NCBI GenBank assembly: GCA_015680685.1 | Contig: MNCI01010141.1 | Coordinates: 18,742 to 82,741 of the forward strand | Direction of reading: 5' to 3' | From: Gnetum montanum | Taxonomy: Eukaryota; Streptophyta; Gnetopsida; Gnetales; Gnetaceae | Length of the DNA stretch: 64,000 nt | Shown: positions 1 to 12,089 of the stretch, in pieces | How the letters are laid out: each line of letters begins with the position of its first letter | How positions within the stretch are numbered: position 1 is the first letter of the stretch | The notes under the pieces: generated by a model | What the model saw: the letters and a program-made list of their open reading frames with translations, nothing else | Databases searched by the model: none | What the model was told of the DNA's origin: nothing | Position numbers and translations under genes: made by a program

Positions 1-3000
1 CATTTTCTTTAGGGTTTCGAGATTCAGCAATACGAAGTAATAAATCATGAAAGCATCTTGACTTCTTTTCAAATTTTGCTGCATATTTTGCAATATATTT
101 AATAACAACATATTTTTCAAGGACAGGTTGAAAGTTTGTGTTTGCTCTCCATGTTTGAAGGATCATTCTATTATGAACATTCAACTTTAGATCATTTAGA
201 TGTGGTTCATATGTAACATGATTTTTGTTTTCTGGATCTTGAAAGAGATTTGATTGAGCTCGCAATGGCCATGGAACATTATACCTAAGGTAATAAATTA
301 AAGTTATAAAATTATTTTCCTTGATCCCATACATTCATGATGCAAATAAGAATCTAGGTATTCAGAGAAATATAATTGTACCTGCAAACTTGCATATGAT
401 TTCAGATTCTTAAAAATGCTCCTCTCTTACATTGTGTGTATCGCTGAACTGAATTTTACGAGCTCATCATAATCAATGTCAAGATCCATGAATTGCAGCT
501 GTTGACTTTGAATTTTGCATGAATGCCTGGGATTATTAACACGTTGCATCTACAAATAAAATATTTGTATAATTTTTATAATGGTTCTTTCAAATAGCCT
601 AAATAATTTTCTAACATTTAAAATAAATACGTAGAAATTCCAAACAACTTACATGATTGGATATTCCATCTTGATTGAATCTACTATTCCATGCATTTGT
701 TATTACATCAAAAAACTATCTCATCTTTCTAACTGCTTCTGGGGCATTCCAATCAAGTTCTTCTATGTTTGGAGCTCTCTTGATCCAAAGAAAGCCATGG
801 TGATCCCCTATGTTGCCATTCATATCTTGTCCAATAATCAACCATATCAAATTCTTGAAATAAAATCATTTCTTGAAATGCCTTATGTCGAAGATGCATA
901 AAGTCAGCAACTTTATGTGGGTTCTCAATAATATTTTTCATTTTCTACTCTCTTATCTCAGAAAAATTTTGTGAGGGTTTTGTAGGCATTACCTTATGTA
1001 GATCTGGCCAATAAAGATCTGCTGCACTCAGAGTAAAAAAAAAAAAACAGTTGGTGCACCCAACTCATTTATCAAATCAAACAACTACGCTTTGCATTTT
1101 CTCTAGTACGAAGGCATTCCTCGTATCGTTGTTCCAAATCTCATTAAATTATCAACAAAATTATCTGATGGTGCATTTTGTAGTCCTTCACGTAATTCTT
1201 GGATTGTTAATGGTGCTTCTATAATAATTTTTTTGAAGAATACTAATGTTGATTTCAATGCACGATGTCTTGTTATCATGTTATAAATGTGATACCTGAA
1301 AATGAAAATAAAATTCCTATGTAATTAGTTCATAAGATGTCAAAAACATGAATGCTATTTAGTAATGTAAATGTAATTAATTTTTGATACCTAAATCTTT
1401 TATGACGTCCAAATCTGCCATCCTTATATCGAAGTAGATGTCTAGCATATTTATAGAACATGACATCCTTGGACCTTCTTGTAAAGAAGACACATTTTCC
1501 ACGTGGAAACAACGTTGGAAATGACATTGGAAGCATTCCAATTGTGTTGAACTCATTGATGGGGGACTCTGAAAGTGTTGGCCATTATGCGTAATCTGAA
1601 CTTTCAATAGTTGGATTTTCTAACCAAGCTCTTACTAGATCAAGTTCTTTCCCTAGAAGAACTAGACGTGATGCTACTGATGATGTGTGTCTAATAATAT
1701 TTTCCTCCTTTAAATCAACCAAAGGACCATCAAACTATAATCTCATCTCACCATCCTCCTCAGACAATCTAATATAACGAATCCTTTCAAAAACATTAAC
1801 ATCTCTTGTGTCACTAACATCATCCAAAGCATGCTCATCTATTTCTACATCCTGATAGAATGGATCATTCTGTTTCTTATACAATAAGGCAGCATACACA
1901 TGCTTTTTATTTACAACAAAGTTATAGGTTGTTTCAATTTCATCAACTCATCTTAGTATCAGCATCGTAATTTCATGAATCCTCAAAGGTAGCCTAGTTG
2001 CAATTTCAGATACATCTTGCATAAAACTAATGGTATGTCCTTTATATTGTAATTGACCTCCAATAGCATGCGTAACTTGTAAAATAGTATTAATTCGTGA
2101 TATAAGCATTTCTTCAACTTCTGATAGTTTTGATAAGATTATTGGCTAGGGTTTTGGATCCATATCATTATCAACAAAAAAACCCTTAATCTCTTCACCA
2201 TCGTGATTTAAGATCCCCATTACTTTTTCATTTGCACACCTTGCACATGTTGGACCAAATCTTTGTACAGGTTTCATTAACATACTCAAAAAACTTTAAT
2301 TGCAAATACCACATGATCAGGGAACACTAAACTTATCAACCTCACTTGAAAATTTTGTTATTGCATGCATGATTTGTGTATTTGACTTATGAAGATTTGG
2401 ATAAGATACCTGATTGTTCATATGTTCAAAAGATATTTGTTGATGTTCCATTCGCAATCTTGGTTAAGCTTGTTCCTGACCAAGTCTTGCAACTAAATCT
2501 AACACTTCTGCCACTTCTGCTTGTCCTTTTCGTTGTCTAAAATGTTCTTGTCTTTCACACCCTTGTGCATATCTTCGTTCTATAGTAACAATCTCTATAG
2601 GATTTATAAGTAATTCATCTTCGACCATCAAATCACCATGACCTCGTCCACGACCACGTCCAACCACGTCCTATATGTGAAATAACTTCTTAATGCAATT
2701 GAGGCTGATGAACATTTTCATCATTAGGAATGACTGCTAAGTGATTTTCTTGTTCATCTATGCGTTTTCATCCTTGTCCACATCCACGTCCACGACCTCT
2801 TCCTCGTCCTTGTCTATGATCCCTTCCATTCTGTGAAATATTATTATACAAAGTGACCTAATATGTTTAGCTTTATTAAATTAGACATTAAAGAAATTTT
2901 ATTTAAAACAAAAATAAAATTTTATCTACAAACCTCACTTCCTTCCACTTGTTGTTGCTGCATTTCTGCTCAACGCATTCTTTGACATAAGCGATTTTGT

Positions 3001-3073
3001 TCCATTCTTTGCAACTCCAAAGGATCTCGCTATTGTTGAGCTTCTCTTCTTCGATCTCTGAGACATTGTTGTC
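1..3073 (-). pseudogene. Helitron Rep/helicase (RepHel) relic, N-terminal and Rep part
   Basis: Read on the minus strand, a decayed Helitron replicase runs from about 3073 to beyond the window start. In order: an R/Q-rich start (about 2935-3070), two Arg-Gly runs such as GRGRGRG (2630-2830), a CxxC finger with TCARC (about 2237-2250), EVEEMLISRI (about 2095-2125), FPTLFP (about 1500-1525), HLLRYKDGRFGRH (about 1400-1440), LGAPTV and LYWPDLH (990-1070), YEWQHRGSP (about 800-832), and WRAN with YIAKYAAK (50-130). These are the conserved blocks of the plant Helitron_like_N/Rep region, which nicks and transfers single-stranded DNA in rolling-circle transposition. The SF1 helicase half would lie left of base 1. 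Defects include a stop for the expected Trp at about 1107, a 13-base A run (1037-1049) and a frameshift at the HUH motif. The reading is secure; exact ends are not. Confidence 0.9.
793..826 (-). other. Lesion at the Helitron HUH nuclease motif
   Basis: On the minus strand the Rep domain reads RYEWQHRGSP and then runs straight into WLSLD. In this family GSP is followed by His-x-His-Gly, the HUH metal-binding site, and then a Phe/Leu-Trp block. Here the expected continuation (FLWIKRAPNIEELDW) is present but in another frame, immediately after CCA-TGG. The simplest reading is a short deletion of about 8 bases that removed the His-x-His codons and shifted the frame. This copy could not encode an active nickase. 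The frame change is seen directly; the deletion size is inferred from the family pattern. Confidence 0.7.
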
Positions 3074-3136
3074 TCACTTGGTTTAACTCACGCTCTCTAT
3101 CACCTGCATGATCTGTATTTACAGAAATGAGAATCC

Positions 3137-3445
3137 TTATATAGTACTATGGGTTGTATTAAATTTTAAATAAAACCCAAATCTAAAAATAAAAAATTAG
3201 TTATTTTTTTAAAGAAACCTAAGGCACCCAATATGTTTTTAAATATAACCCAAACCTAAAAATAAAAATTAGTTGTTTTTTTAAAAAAACCTTATATAGT
3301 ATTATGGGTTGTATTAAATTTTAAATAAAACCCAAATCTAGAAATAAAAAATTAGTTATTTTTTTTAAAAAAACCTAAGGCACCCAATATGTTTTTAAGT
3401 ATAACCCAAACCTAAAAATAAAAATTAGTTTTTTTTCTAGAATTA
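3137..3445. repeat. Tandem duplication, two 155-bp units
   Basis: Two near-identical copies lie head to tail: GGGTTGTATT occurs at 3151 and again at 3306, giving a period of 155. Each unit carries AAACCCAAATCTA, then a T-run, then CCTAAGGCACCCAATATG. The few differences are single bases and A/T-run lengths. It lies just upstream of the Helitron coding relic on that element's strand, so it may belong to the Helitron 5' leader. I see no coding content. Confidence 0.9.
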
Positions 3446-3719
3446 TTTGGGAAACAGAATTCCATGAAATATTAAGCTGAGCAAGTTTTGTACCAATTGT
3501 CGATTTACTGCGCTTCAGTAGGCGCTCCCAAATCTAGCAATCCAATGCAAATTGTTCATCTAATGAGGCATATTTATGATTTTTAATGGAACACAACCTT
3601 TGGAATGAGGACACAACCTTTCTAAACATATTATGCAACCTTTCTAACTGTATTTTTGTTTTGCAACGGACGTAACCTTTCATAACACGACGTAACCTTT
3701 CATAAAAAAAATAATGATT

Positions 3720-3930
3720 TTCAAAAGAACAGTTCAGAAAAAAAAACACAGTTCAGAATAGTTCAAAAAAATAATTGATATAACAGCAGAACAGTTTAGA
3801 AAAAAACACAGTTCAGAACAGTTCAATCCAGGCACGAAATTTATCCAGACCATTTGGTTTGAATCTCATAGAACAATTCAGAAATATCAATCCAGCACTG
3901 CTTCCGCTTCAAATCAAATGGTCTGAATCC
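3720..3930. repeat. AACAGTTCAG repeats and a 17-bp inverted repeat
   Basis: An A-rich unit starting AACAGTT(C/T)AGAAAAAA is repeated at about 3728 and 3789 (period about 61). Downstream, 3847-3863 (AGACCATTTGGTTTGAA) pairs with 3908-3924 (TTCAAATCAAATGGTCT) with one mismatch, so a stem of about 17 bp with a 44-base loop can form. Function is unknown; a role in a Helitron leader or an old MITE end is possible but unsupported. Confidence 0.6.
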
Positions 3931-4139
3931 CTCTCCACAAAACAAAGAGACAAAGTATTCACGTGAAATCAAATGGTAGAGCTTCAAGTTGCAGAGGATT
4001 ATTATTGCATAAATCCAGACTTAGAATATAAACAGGGAGGATCAAGGCAAACAGGATTAAGGCAAATACTCGCTTTCTTGTGGTCTAGCATTTTCCACAA
4101 ACAAGTTTTAAGTTTTAACAAATTTTCTCTTTATCATTG

Positions 4140-4735
4140 CTGCTAAAATTTAGCAACTGCATTGGCCACCTGGCCGCCCAGATGCTGTTCGCTCAAGTTG
4201 GTTAACACTGAAGGTATTCTTTGCATTACGTCCACCAGCAGGAGTTGCACAGAAACTGCAAACGTGGGTTATGGGTAGTAATGGCCTGCCGTTATGAATG
4301 TTAGAAGAGGTTGACGGGCATGAGATCATGGGAGGAAGGGTAGCAGATGGCCGGGGGAACGAGGAAGGGCTGAGCCTCTTTTCTGATGTTCAAGGTGTGT
4401 AGACGGCGGGCACTACCAGTTGAGTTGCAGGTCACGAGATCCTCTTCTCGAATGTTGGAGGTGGATCCAAAGTCTGCAGCCAACGATAGTCTTTATACAC
4501 TGCTCGTGCATCAGAGTCTCTATCTCTGTCTCTCCTGTAGGCGGGTGATGAGCAGCAATGTGGGCTTCCCGTCAACCGCAAGCAAATAGACGTCCAACGG
4601 CTGCTGGTTTTGTTTTTTTGTACTCAGAAACGGATGAGTTTCTTCTCCCGACGTGTGGACGGACAGCTACTCCTACCAGAAACGACGATGCAGTAGTGAC
4701 GTCAAGGCCACAGTTCTAACATGGGTTTCAGCTGC
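4140..4735. other. CpG-rich, GC-rich block beside the Helitron
   Basis: This block is visibly richer in G+C and in intact CpG (GGCCGGGG, GACGGCGGGC, CCCGACGTG) than the surrounding sequence, where CpG is scarce. The minus strand contains a TATAAAG (about 4491-4497) with a 60-codon open frame downstream (4301-4483). I recognise no protein in it on either strand. It could be the Helitron promoter and leader, or a fragment of a host gene captured by the Helitron; the retained CpGs argue for a young or unmethylated segment. It is not called as a gene. Confidence 0.5.
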
Positions 4736-4738
4736 AGC

Positions 4739-4920
4739 ATGATGCACAAAGTTGCGTTACATGTCAGTGTGATGCACAAAGTTGTGTTACTGAAATGGCC
4801 TGTCTGGAATTTTAGTTACACGTCAACGTGATGCACAAAGTTGCGTTACCGAAATGGCCTGTGGGAAAGTCAACATTAGTCAGTATTACGTACAAAAAAT
4901 TAGCGTTACCGAATTATGAC
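4739..4920. repeat. Short diverged tandem repeats with a GTTGCGTTAC core
   Basis: GATGCACAAAGTTGCGTTAC occurs at 4741 and, slightly changed, at 4771 and 4830; a weaker fourth copy (TTAGCGTTACCGAA) lies near 4900. Three copies continue into (C/T)GAA(A/T)TGGCCT-type sequence. Spacing is irregular (30, 59 and about 70). The block adjoins the CpG-rich segment and could be a repeated promoter element or an element end. Confidence 0.6.
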
Positions 4921-5329
4921 TGGTAATGGCCTCTCGGCCAAAATATTTTTCATCCAAATTAATTGCTTACTAGCTAATGTAGCATAGTGCCTACTCTTCT
5001 ATTCAATATTTTTTAAATTGTAAAATTGTGTACTTGAAATAAATATCACATGGAAATGAACTTCGTAAGCTTTTGCTTTTTTAGAGCCCATATGAGATGC
5101 ATAAGCTATAACATATCAATGATACAAATGTCGTTGAAGAAAAAACTATTTTCCTGTGATTAGAAATTTGCTTCTCTAACACAAAAAAGTCCTCAACAAT
5201 TACATATAATAGGTAGAAATTTAAGTGTATGATGAGAAACAAAATATTAAAATACAAATAAACATTTTATAAATGGTTGTTTTACATAATTATATTTTTA
5301 TTTTTTATTTTTTATTTCATATCCCTGAT

Positions 5330-6215
5330 AAGATGTTTTTTTAACAAAATGCTTCTTTTGGTCATACTTTACCCAATGCCACGTGGGACTAACTTAAGAT
5401 CAATGAAGGCATTTTTGTGAAATGCTGGTATTGGTGCTTAAGAGCTTTGATCATGGTCTTAAATGAATTAGTTAAGGTATTTCAGTGAAATGCCACTTTT
5501 TTGCTACTCCTTAGTAGTAATTAAGATGTTTTTTTAAATGTCAATTGGATCCTATAGCTAATATACACCTTTTATTTGCCTATATTTATGTGGAACCCAC
5601 TAAGGATCAATTAAGGTTTTTTAGTGGAATGCCATTATCATGGTGCTCTTTTATAACAATTGAATTTTTTTCTAAGAAAACATCTCTATTAGAGATCTTA
5701 GAGCCATGTGCTATCCTCCATGTTTGCTTATAGGGTTGAGAGATCCACTCTAAATCAATAGAGGTATTTTAGTAAAACACCATTTTTTTCTTCTCTTATG
5801 AATTAGTTGAGGCATCTACTAAAGAAATGCCTTAATTGAACCTTAGAACCCTACTTTATTCTTCTTTTTTTCCTTATATCCTTGTGGAATTCCCTTAGGA
5901 TCAATAAAGGCATTTTAGTGAAATGGCACTATTTTGATAGTCTCTTAGTCAATGAAGATATTTTCTCAAGAAATGTCTTTATTGGACCTTCCAACCTTGT
6001 GTGATGGTCCTAAGCTTTTATGTATCCTCTTAGGATTAAAACAAACATTTTAGTGGAACACCACATTTAGCATGCTCATTTAAAGCAATTGAAGAATTCT
6101 TGAAAGAAATGCCTCTATTAGTTAACTATAGAAGCAATTTTATTTGGAACACCTTTTCTTTTGATGTTTTTGAATTGTCACAAATGGTTTTTTTAAGGAA
6201 ATGCCTCTAAAGGGA
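5330..6215. repeat. Degenerate tandem array, about 140-bp unit, about six copies
   Basis: Two landmarks recur in phase. The first, AGGATCAATAAAGGCATTTTAG or a close variant, occurs near 5397, 5470, 5603, 5748, 5896 and 6030. The second, AAGAAATGCCTCTATTAG or a variant, occurs near 5530, 5668, 5822, 5963, 6102 and 6196. Most steps are 133-150 bases. Copies differ at many positions and by small indels, so the array is old. The open frames inside it are not conserved between units and are not genes. Confidence 0.75.
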
Positions 6216-7479
6216 GCTTTTGAGATAGTCTACTTTGAGAACGCCTATGTTGATCATATTTCTTGTAGTGGTTTTGATATGTTGAACACCCTGATACATG
6301 CCCAAAATGTTTGCCAATCATTGTTAGCTAAAAGTACTACTTTTGTCAAACACCACCACCATCACACAACATTGGATTATGCATGAGAATAACATTAGAA
6401 TCCCTAGCTCTATCACAATCTAGATCATGACATTCAAATAAATTACTATTGTTGTTGTTACTGAGAGGAGATGATGTTCAAAAAAGATGATGTTGAAACA
6501 TAAAGTTAAAAAATATGAAAATGATAAATTTTAGATTAAACATCAAAACATAAGGTTATATCAACAATGAAAATCATCATGAAAAAGGGAAGTAGGTCCA
6601 AGAAGATAACTTTCTTCTAAAAATTGATGGAATCGATAATATTTCCTTTACCTTGAGAGATCAACTACGTATAAAGCTTTGTCAAATAAGAACATTTGAA
6701 GATATAGAGGTTACTAAGAGATTCATCAAGTACATCCACAAGTAAAGTAATGAAAGAGAGAATGATGTATAATTGATGTTAAGAGAACCAATGTTGTTAA
6801 GTATTTATAAATAGAAAAGGTAGGTTTTGGGCAATTTCAAGAATAAATAATTAATAGGTTATTTTCTAAAAATTAGGTAACATGCATCTACTAAAGGATC
6901 TAATGATCAATCAATGGGTTAAAGTCACCAAAAAAATGCTAAAATGAGCCCACATATCAAAGAATGGGTTCTAAGTTGAAATAAAAGAATAACTAGAACA
7001 GTTTCAAATATCTATTTAACGTGTATTATATCCATATTCTTAATTTATTCTAAAATCATAAAATAAAATAAAATATGAAAATATAAAAAAAACATCAAAA
7101 ATGGATCACCATCATCATTCCAACATGTCCTTCATAAGAGACATCAAGTATTAGTCATTACTAAGAAATAATAATAAAGAAAATAGGTACATAATAATAT
7201 GTTTAAAAATGTAATAAGAGCAAGGTCCAAGGATCAGATCCTTAAGAAGCATAATATTAAGATATAATAAAATATGTATTCTTAACTAGAGATCCAATGG
7301 TCATACCATACTAATATATAAGGGGTTGTTCCAACATATACCATATAGAAACTTAGAAGCAAATATACCATGATATATTAAACATAAAATGTCAATGCAT
7401 ATAAACAAGATGTCAAGAGTTCAAACCTTCAATTGTATAATAATCAAGAGTTCTCAAGTTCAAGTTTCAATAGTATAAA
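6216..7479. other. No recognisable feature
   Basis: AT-rich sequence with stops in all frames. I see no retroelement motif, gene or clear repeat, apart from scattered AATAATA-type simple sequence near 7150-7260. Confidence 0.5.
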
Positions 7480-7664
7480 AAGAAGAGGTATCAACATAAG
7501 GCTATTAGAACATGAAATAATTGAAACATAGATACACCCCAAGATTTATAAAAGGTTATAACTTAGTGCTACTTAGTAGAATCAGACTTGTGACTTGGGG
7601 TTACCAAACTAAGACCTATATCACTAGGATAACACTTCATTATTAAGAAGAGGTATCAACATAA
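7480..7664 (-). mobile_element. tRNA-derived SINE copy 1 with 20-bp target duplication
   Basis: The sequence AAGAAGAGGTATCAACATAA occurs exactly at 7480-7499 and 7645-7664, flanking a 145-bp body (7500-7644). On the minus strand the body opens AATAATGAAGTGTTATCC, has a box-A-like TATCCTAGTGATATAGG, then a box-B-like GTCTGATTCTAC about 40 bases on, and a tail containing CTTGGGGTGTATCTATG. Perfect long duplications around a short pol-III-type body are the mark of LINE-driven SINE insertion. A second copy with the same head and tail lies at about 60605-60765. Confidence 0.75.
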
Positions 7665-7844
7665 CAAGGTATAATAGAATATTAGTTAATAAAATATAGA
7701 TTTATGCTTAAGGAATAAGCATAATAATAGACAATAAAGTAAAGGCTCTAAGTTCTAAACATCTAGGTGTTACATTCCTATGCAATGGGATAAGAAAAAG
7801 GAATAATAGTTTCATGACTAGGATAAGCACTTTGTTAAAATTAA

Positions 7845-9060
7845 AGGCAATCTTTACAGAATTTATGCTAATGGTCTAATTTTATGATGTGTCAAAGAAG
7901 AATATCAACAAAGGATCCTACAGGATAAACATGATGGATCATGTGGAGGTTACTATGCAAGAAAGCACATTACCATAAAATTTCTGATTGATGGATACCT
8001 TTGGGCCATCATATTCAAAGATGCACATCAATTTGCATAATCCAATGATAAATGTTAGAGAAATGGAGGAATTAAAACTAGATATGAAAGACCATAATAA
8101 TTGATATAGCTGTTAGGTCCATTTAATATCTAGGAAATTAACTTTATGAGTTCCATCACATCTTTGTTGAATGGAAAATCATATATAATTATTGCAATGA
8201 ATTATTATACAAAGTGTGCATAAGTTATTGTAGTTAAGGGTTGTACATAAACCAAAACTATGAAATTATTTGAGTATCATGTGGTGAATAGATTTGGAGT
8301 ACTAGGAGCATTGATTTTGAAAAATAGAATATATTTTACATGAGCTACATTTAAGAAACTTATGCAATTCCTTAGTGTAGAATATAAATTCACTACATCA
8401 TATTATCCCGAAGTCAATGAATAGGATGATGCGATAAATAAAGAAATTACTAGAATCCTTACAAGGATAGTTATTTGATATAGAAAGGATTGTAGCTTCA
8501 AGTTAAATAATGTTCTATAGGTCTACCAATTAACTTGGAACCTTCTGTAGGGTATTCACCATATGAATTAGTATACAAAACAGTACTTGAATTACCAATT
8601 CAAACTAAACTTCTCATACTAACAAAATCTTATAACTTAGACATTGATATTGACCTAGCATAAAATGAAAGCATGTTGAATTTAAATCTAATAGAAAAAA
8701 TAGAATGATAGCTTTCATGAATAATAAAATTTACACCAAATGACAACATGATTCTGGAATAAGAAATGTCAAAATTTAACTATGGCATAAGACCCTTTAT
8801 GATAATTCCAATCACATGCTTTCAATAAACCAAATTTCAAACACTTTGAGAGGGACCTTGCATTATTCATATCCTTTACAAAGTTGGTGCTCTACATATT
8901 ATCATCGAAAAAATCCGCAGAGGTTGATACTAGTCAATATACAATAAGCCAAACTATTTAGGAAATCCTAAGGACATATGATCCGATTGTCCTCATCCAT
9001 CACAGCCTATACTCAGTCAAGTTTTCATATTGTTGCCTCGTAGTTTAGTCATGGGGGAGA
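7845..9060 (+). pseudogene. pol: Ty3-type integrase relic
   Basis: The plus strand shows a decayed integrase: EEYQQRILQDKHDG-GGYYARKH (zinc-finger His region, about 7895-7970), IKFLIDGYLWAIIFKDAHQF, a core with GPFNI-EINFMSSI and IIAMNYYTKCA (about 8120-8215), then FTTSYYPEVNE (8391-8422) where the family reads TSYHPQ-N. A weak C-terminal tail follows (GPCIIHILYKVGALHI, 8852-8900). The zinc finger CxxC pair is degraded (CRNGG remains). Stops occur throughout. No RT of the same element is visible upstream, so it is 5' truncated or too decayed to read. Confidence 0.75.
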
Positions 9061-9555
9061 TTATCATCTTACTTAGGTCTTATGACCATTAATTTCTATC
9101 CTTTTTTGTTTTAAAATTTCATGATATTCTTTACATTTTTATTCAATATTTCACTTATTTAGCACCTTGAATTCTTTATCATTTTTCTAGTTATTTGATA
9201 CTTTTTCAATTATTACTATGTTTTACTATTATTTGATATATTCCATTTTTTGTATACACTTCTATTCTTTTAATTAATAACTTTGTGATGTATATATATT
9301 TTCATTGTTATTACTAATAAATTTAATAACCATATGCAAGGTACAACTTTGTTTGAGAAAATTTTATTCTATGTTATCAAATTATTGAAAGAATAATTCT
9401 ATATACAGTGAAACCACATTTTCAATTTTCCCATTTCTAGTAATCAGAAGTCCTTAACATGGGAATAACGTGATCCTCATGAAATTTCAAATAAAATAAA
9501 CCTATGATCATTAGCCTTGATAAAAGGATGAAGGACCAAGCGGGATGAATAAGGG

Positions 9556-10240
9556 TGTGATATTAATGGGAATTGTTGATTCCTTGATTTTCATCCTATG
9601 TTCAATTTATCTTATGTTGATATATTACCACACATATTTTCTTCTCTTTGGAAAATAATATATGAAAATTGTCACATCCCTATTCTCAAATGATGTTGCT
9701 GCCTAATGAAGTTGGTGCCTCTTCATAACAAGTGTTACTGTTATCGTAACAAGACCCAAAAGGATAGTTGCAATTAAGAACCTAAAGGGCATGTTAGAAT
9801 AATGGATGTGTCTCTTGAGGTAACCTTTTAAGGTTTGACCTAAGGCATTCATACCTGGGCCTAGATGTTTTTCCAAGCATGTAGTGGTAGAGTTGGTATA
9901 AGTAAGTCATAGGAGCCAAGTGAAGTGGGATAAGAAGTGGGTTGGCCATTCCTTTTGGTTGGTACTAGGCCTAACTATGGTGGTAGTGTTGGATTGTCTC
10001 TAAGGGATAGATGCCAAAGGAAGAAAACCCCAAGGAACATTCTTAGAGCATGATCTAGATACACTATTCCATATCAATAAAGCATTCGTTTCTTTTTCTT
10101 TTTGCACTTTCTATATTATTTTCTTTATGTATAATGTCAAATTACATATATTTGATGTTTGGTACATTTTCTTCTTATGCATAATGTTTAATATAATGTA
10201 TATTTTCCATTTTCCATGACATTTGGGGATAGGATGTCAC
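9556..10240 (+). repeat. Candidate 3' LTR following the integrase relic
   Basis: A 685-bp stretch begins TGTGATATTAATGGG after a purine-rich run (GCGGGATGAATAAGGG) and ends GGATAGGATGTCACA. The ends form an imperfect inverted pair (TGTGAT/GTCACA) as expected for an LTR, and an AATAAA lies near 10076. No second copy is present in the window, so this rests on end structure and position alone. The stretch 9061-9555 is AT-rich with nothing recognisable. Confidence 0.35.
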
Positions 10241-12089
10241 AAAAATAAGATTACCTTGTTATGACAAATGAAAGACATGCTACACATGCTTGAAGATATT
10301 CCGCTAACATGAGTAAAAGAATAATAATTAATTATTCAAAGAATAAGAATCATTCTTGAAGTACTAATAGAAAGACATGTTTTCAATGCTTGAAAGTCGA
10401 TTACTTTCAAAAATTCCATGGTTTCTTAGACTAATTTTATCATGAGACTAGAACGACATGCGATTCATTTCTAAAGGTACATGACTAATGCAATTAGCAT
10501 TAGTTATGAGATTGCAAAGACATGTGACCTATGTCTAAATATGCTTCATTAACCAATGGCCAAGGATGATAACACTAAAAGTTAATGATTAATTTATTAT
10601 TACTAATGAACCTAATGATAATTTCTTAATTTTTGTGTGAAATGATGTTGTATCAACATGCTGATTAGTTAGGTGTATGGTGATAATCCAAGTGTTGCAC
10701 CAACTTTTTTTATTTCACAAATGATCAAAACTAAGTGTGGTTTTGAAATTATCTTATTTAAATTTAAGCGTTAAAATGGTCCAAAAAAAATTCCACAAGA
10801 TACATTTTTAGTTGCTAGAGGCCTCCAAGGACCATTCTAGCCTATAAACTAACATATGAATCTTAAATTTGATAATCTTGAAAAATTCAAGGATGAAATT
10901 TTCCTAAGCATTCTAGATGAAGTTTTCATAGCATTAGTGTCATCCTTGGACCACCATGTCCATGTCACCTATATCAAAACTACTTCCCACCCCTAATTTT
11001 AACTTTGTAGGATCCAAATAGCTAGTCTATAGTAGTCTCATCATGATAGATGTTAAGTTTTAATTATTTGACAAGTTCATCATAGGATCCTAAGAAGAAA
11101 TTTTTTTCCAAATTTAGGATGATTCTAATGATAGTGCTAGTATTAGCATTAGCATTAACCTAAGTTTCATCATCCTTGGTTTGAGGACAATACCTTTCAC
11201 CTACAAACAACAGCATCTCAATTTAGTTTTTGGCCTCTTAAGCTCTCCAACGACTAGATTACATTATTTTCAAGGCATGAAAAGGTATATTCAACTAGTT
11301 TGGAGGTAGTTTGAAAGGTTAGGATTTAATTTTTAACTAAGTATTACTAGGTGATACTGACACCACCATCAGTATCACCCTAACTACATCAACATCAATC
11401 CAAGGTACCAAATTCAGAATTTGATAATATTCCCCAAGTCCACGAGCTCCTTGGCATTCTATAAGCATGCTTGTGACATAATTTGACATTAGTTTTGGTG
11501 GCAGAAAGTATTCCTGATGCTTGGAATTACATCTAAGATGAGGATGAGGATGAGAGTTCTCATATTTTATTACCTACATAAGTCTTTCCTCTACACACCA
11601 CATAGTTGTAGAGCTCAATTATACAGCATGTCAATCTCATCAAATCCACTAATCTATTTTCTATGCATATTTCTTAAACTACCAATCTTGTTGTACTCAT
11701 GTCCACTACTTTAGTTGTTATTGCTTCACCATTAGTTACTTTGCCATTCACATATAGCCTTTTTTTTCAAAACATTTACTATGAATGTAGCACCTCTTGC
11801 ATCAGCTCAAAATTTCAATCCTTTGTTGAGCATCTTTCAATCATCAGCCCTAGTATAAAAATTTAAATAGTTAGAAATTTCATTGTCATTTCTCCTACCT
11901 TTCTAGCCTATGCCTTTGTATAGTATTTCATAGTCTATCTCTATGTTCATTGTTGCACCTCCCCAATCAACTTTGCCTCTCCATAGGCCCATTTTAGAAA
12001 ATTCTACATGCCATGTATTCACAGGATTCTTCAGTTAATGTTGTTACTTCAATAGATCTCTTCTAGGTTGTAGATTAATAAGATTCAAA
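10241..12089. other. No recognisable feature
   Basis: AT-rich sequence without a motif I can assign. It may contain the decayed leader and gag N-terminus of the element whose gag core follows at 12090, but no conserved block is readable. The 65-codon open frame at 11517-11714 has no support as a gene. Confidence 0.4.

Noticed and set aside
4301-4483. Minus-strand 60-codon frame in the CpG-rich block as a gene
   Set aside because: No homology recognised, short, and lacking a convincing start context relative to the TATAAAG.
3137-6215. CRISPR-like arrays
   Set aside because: Repeat units are long, diverged and without uniform spacers; the host is a plant.
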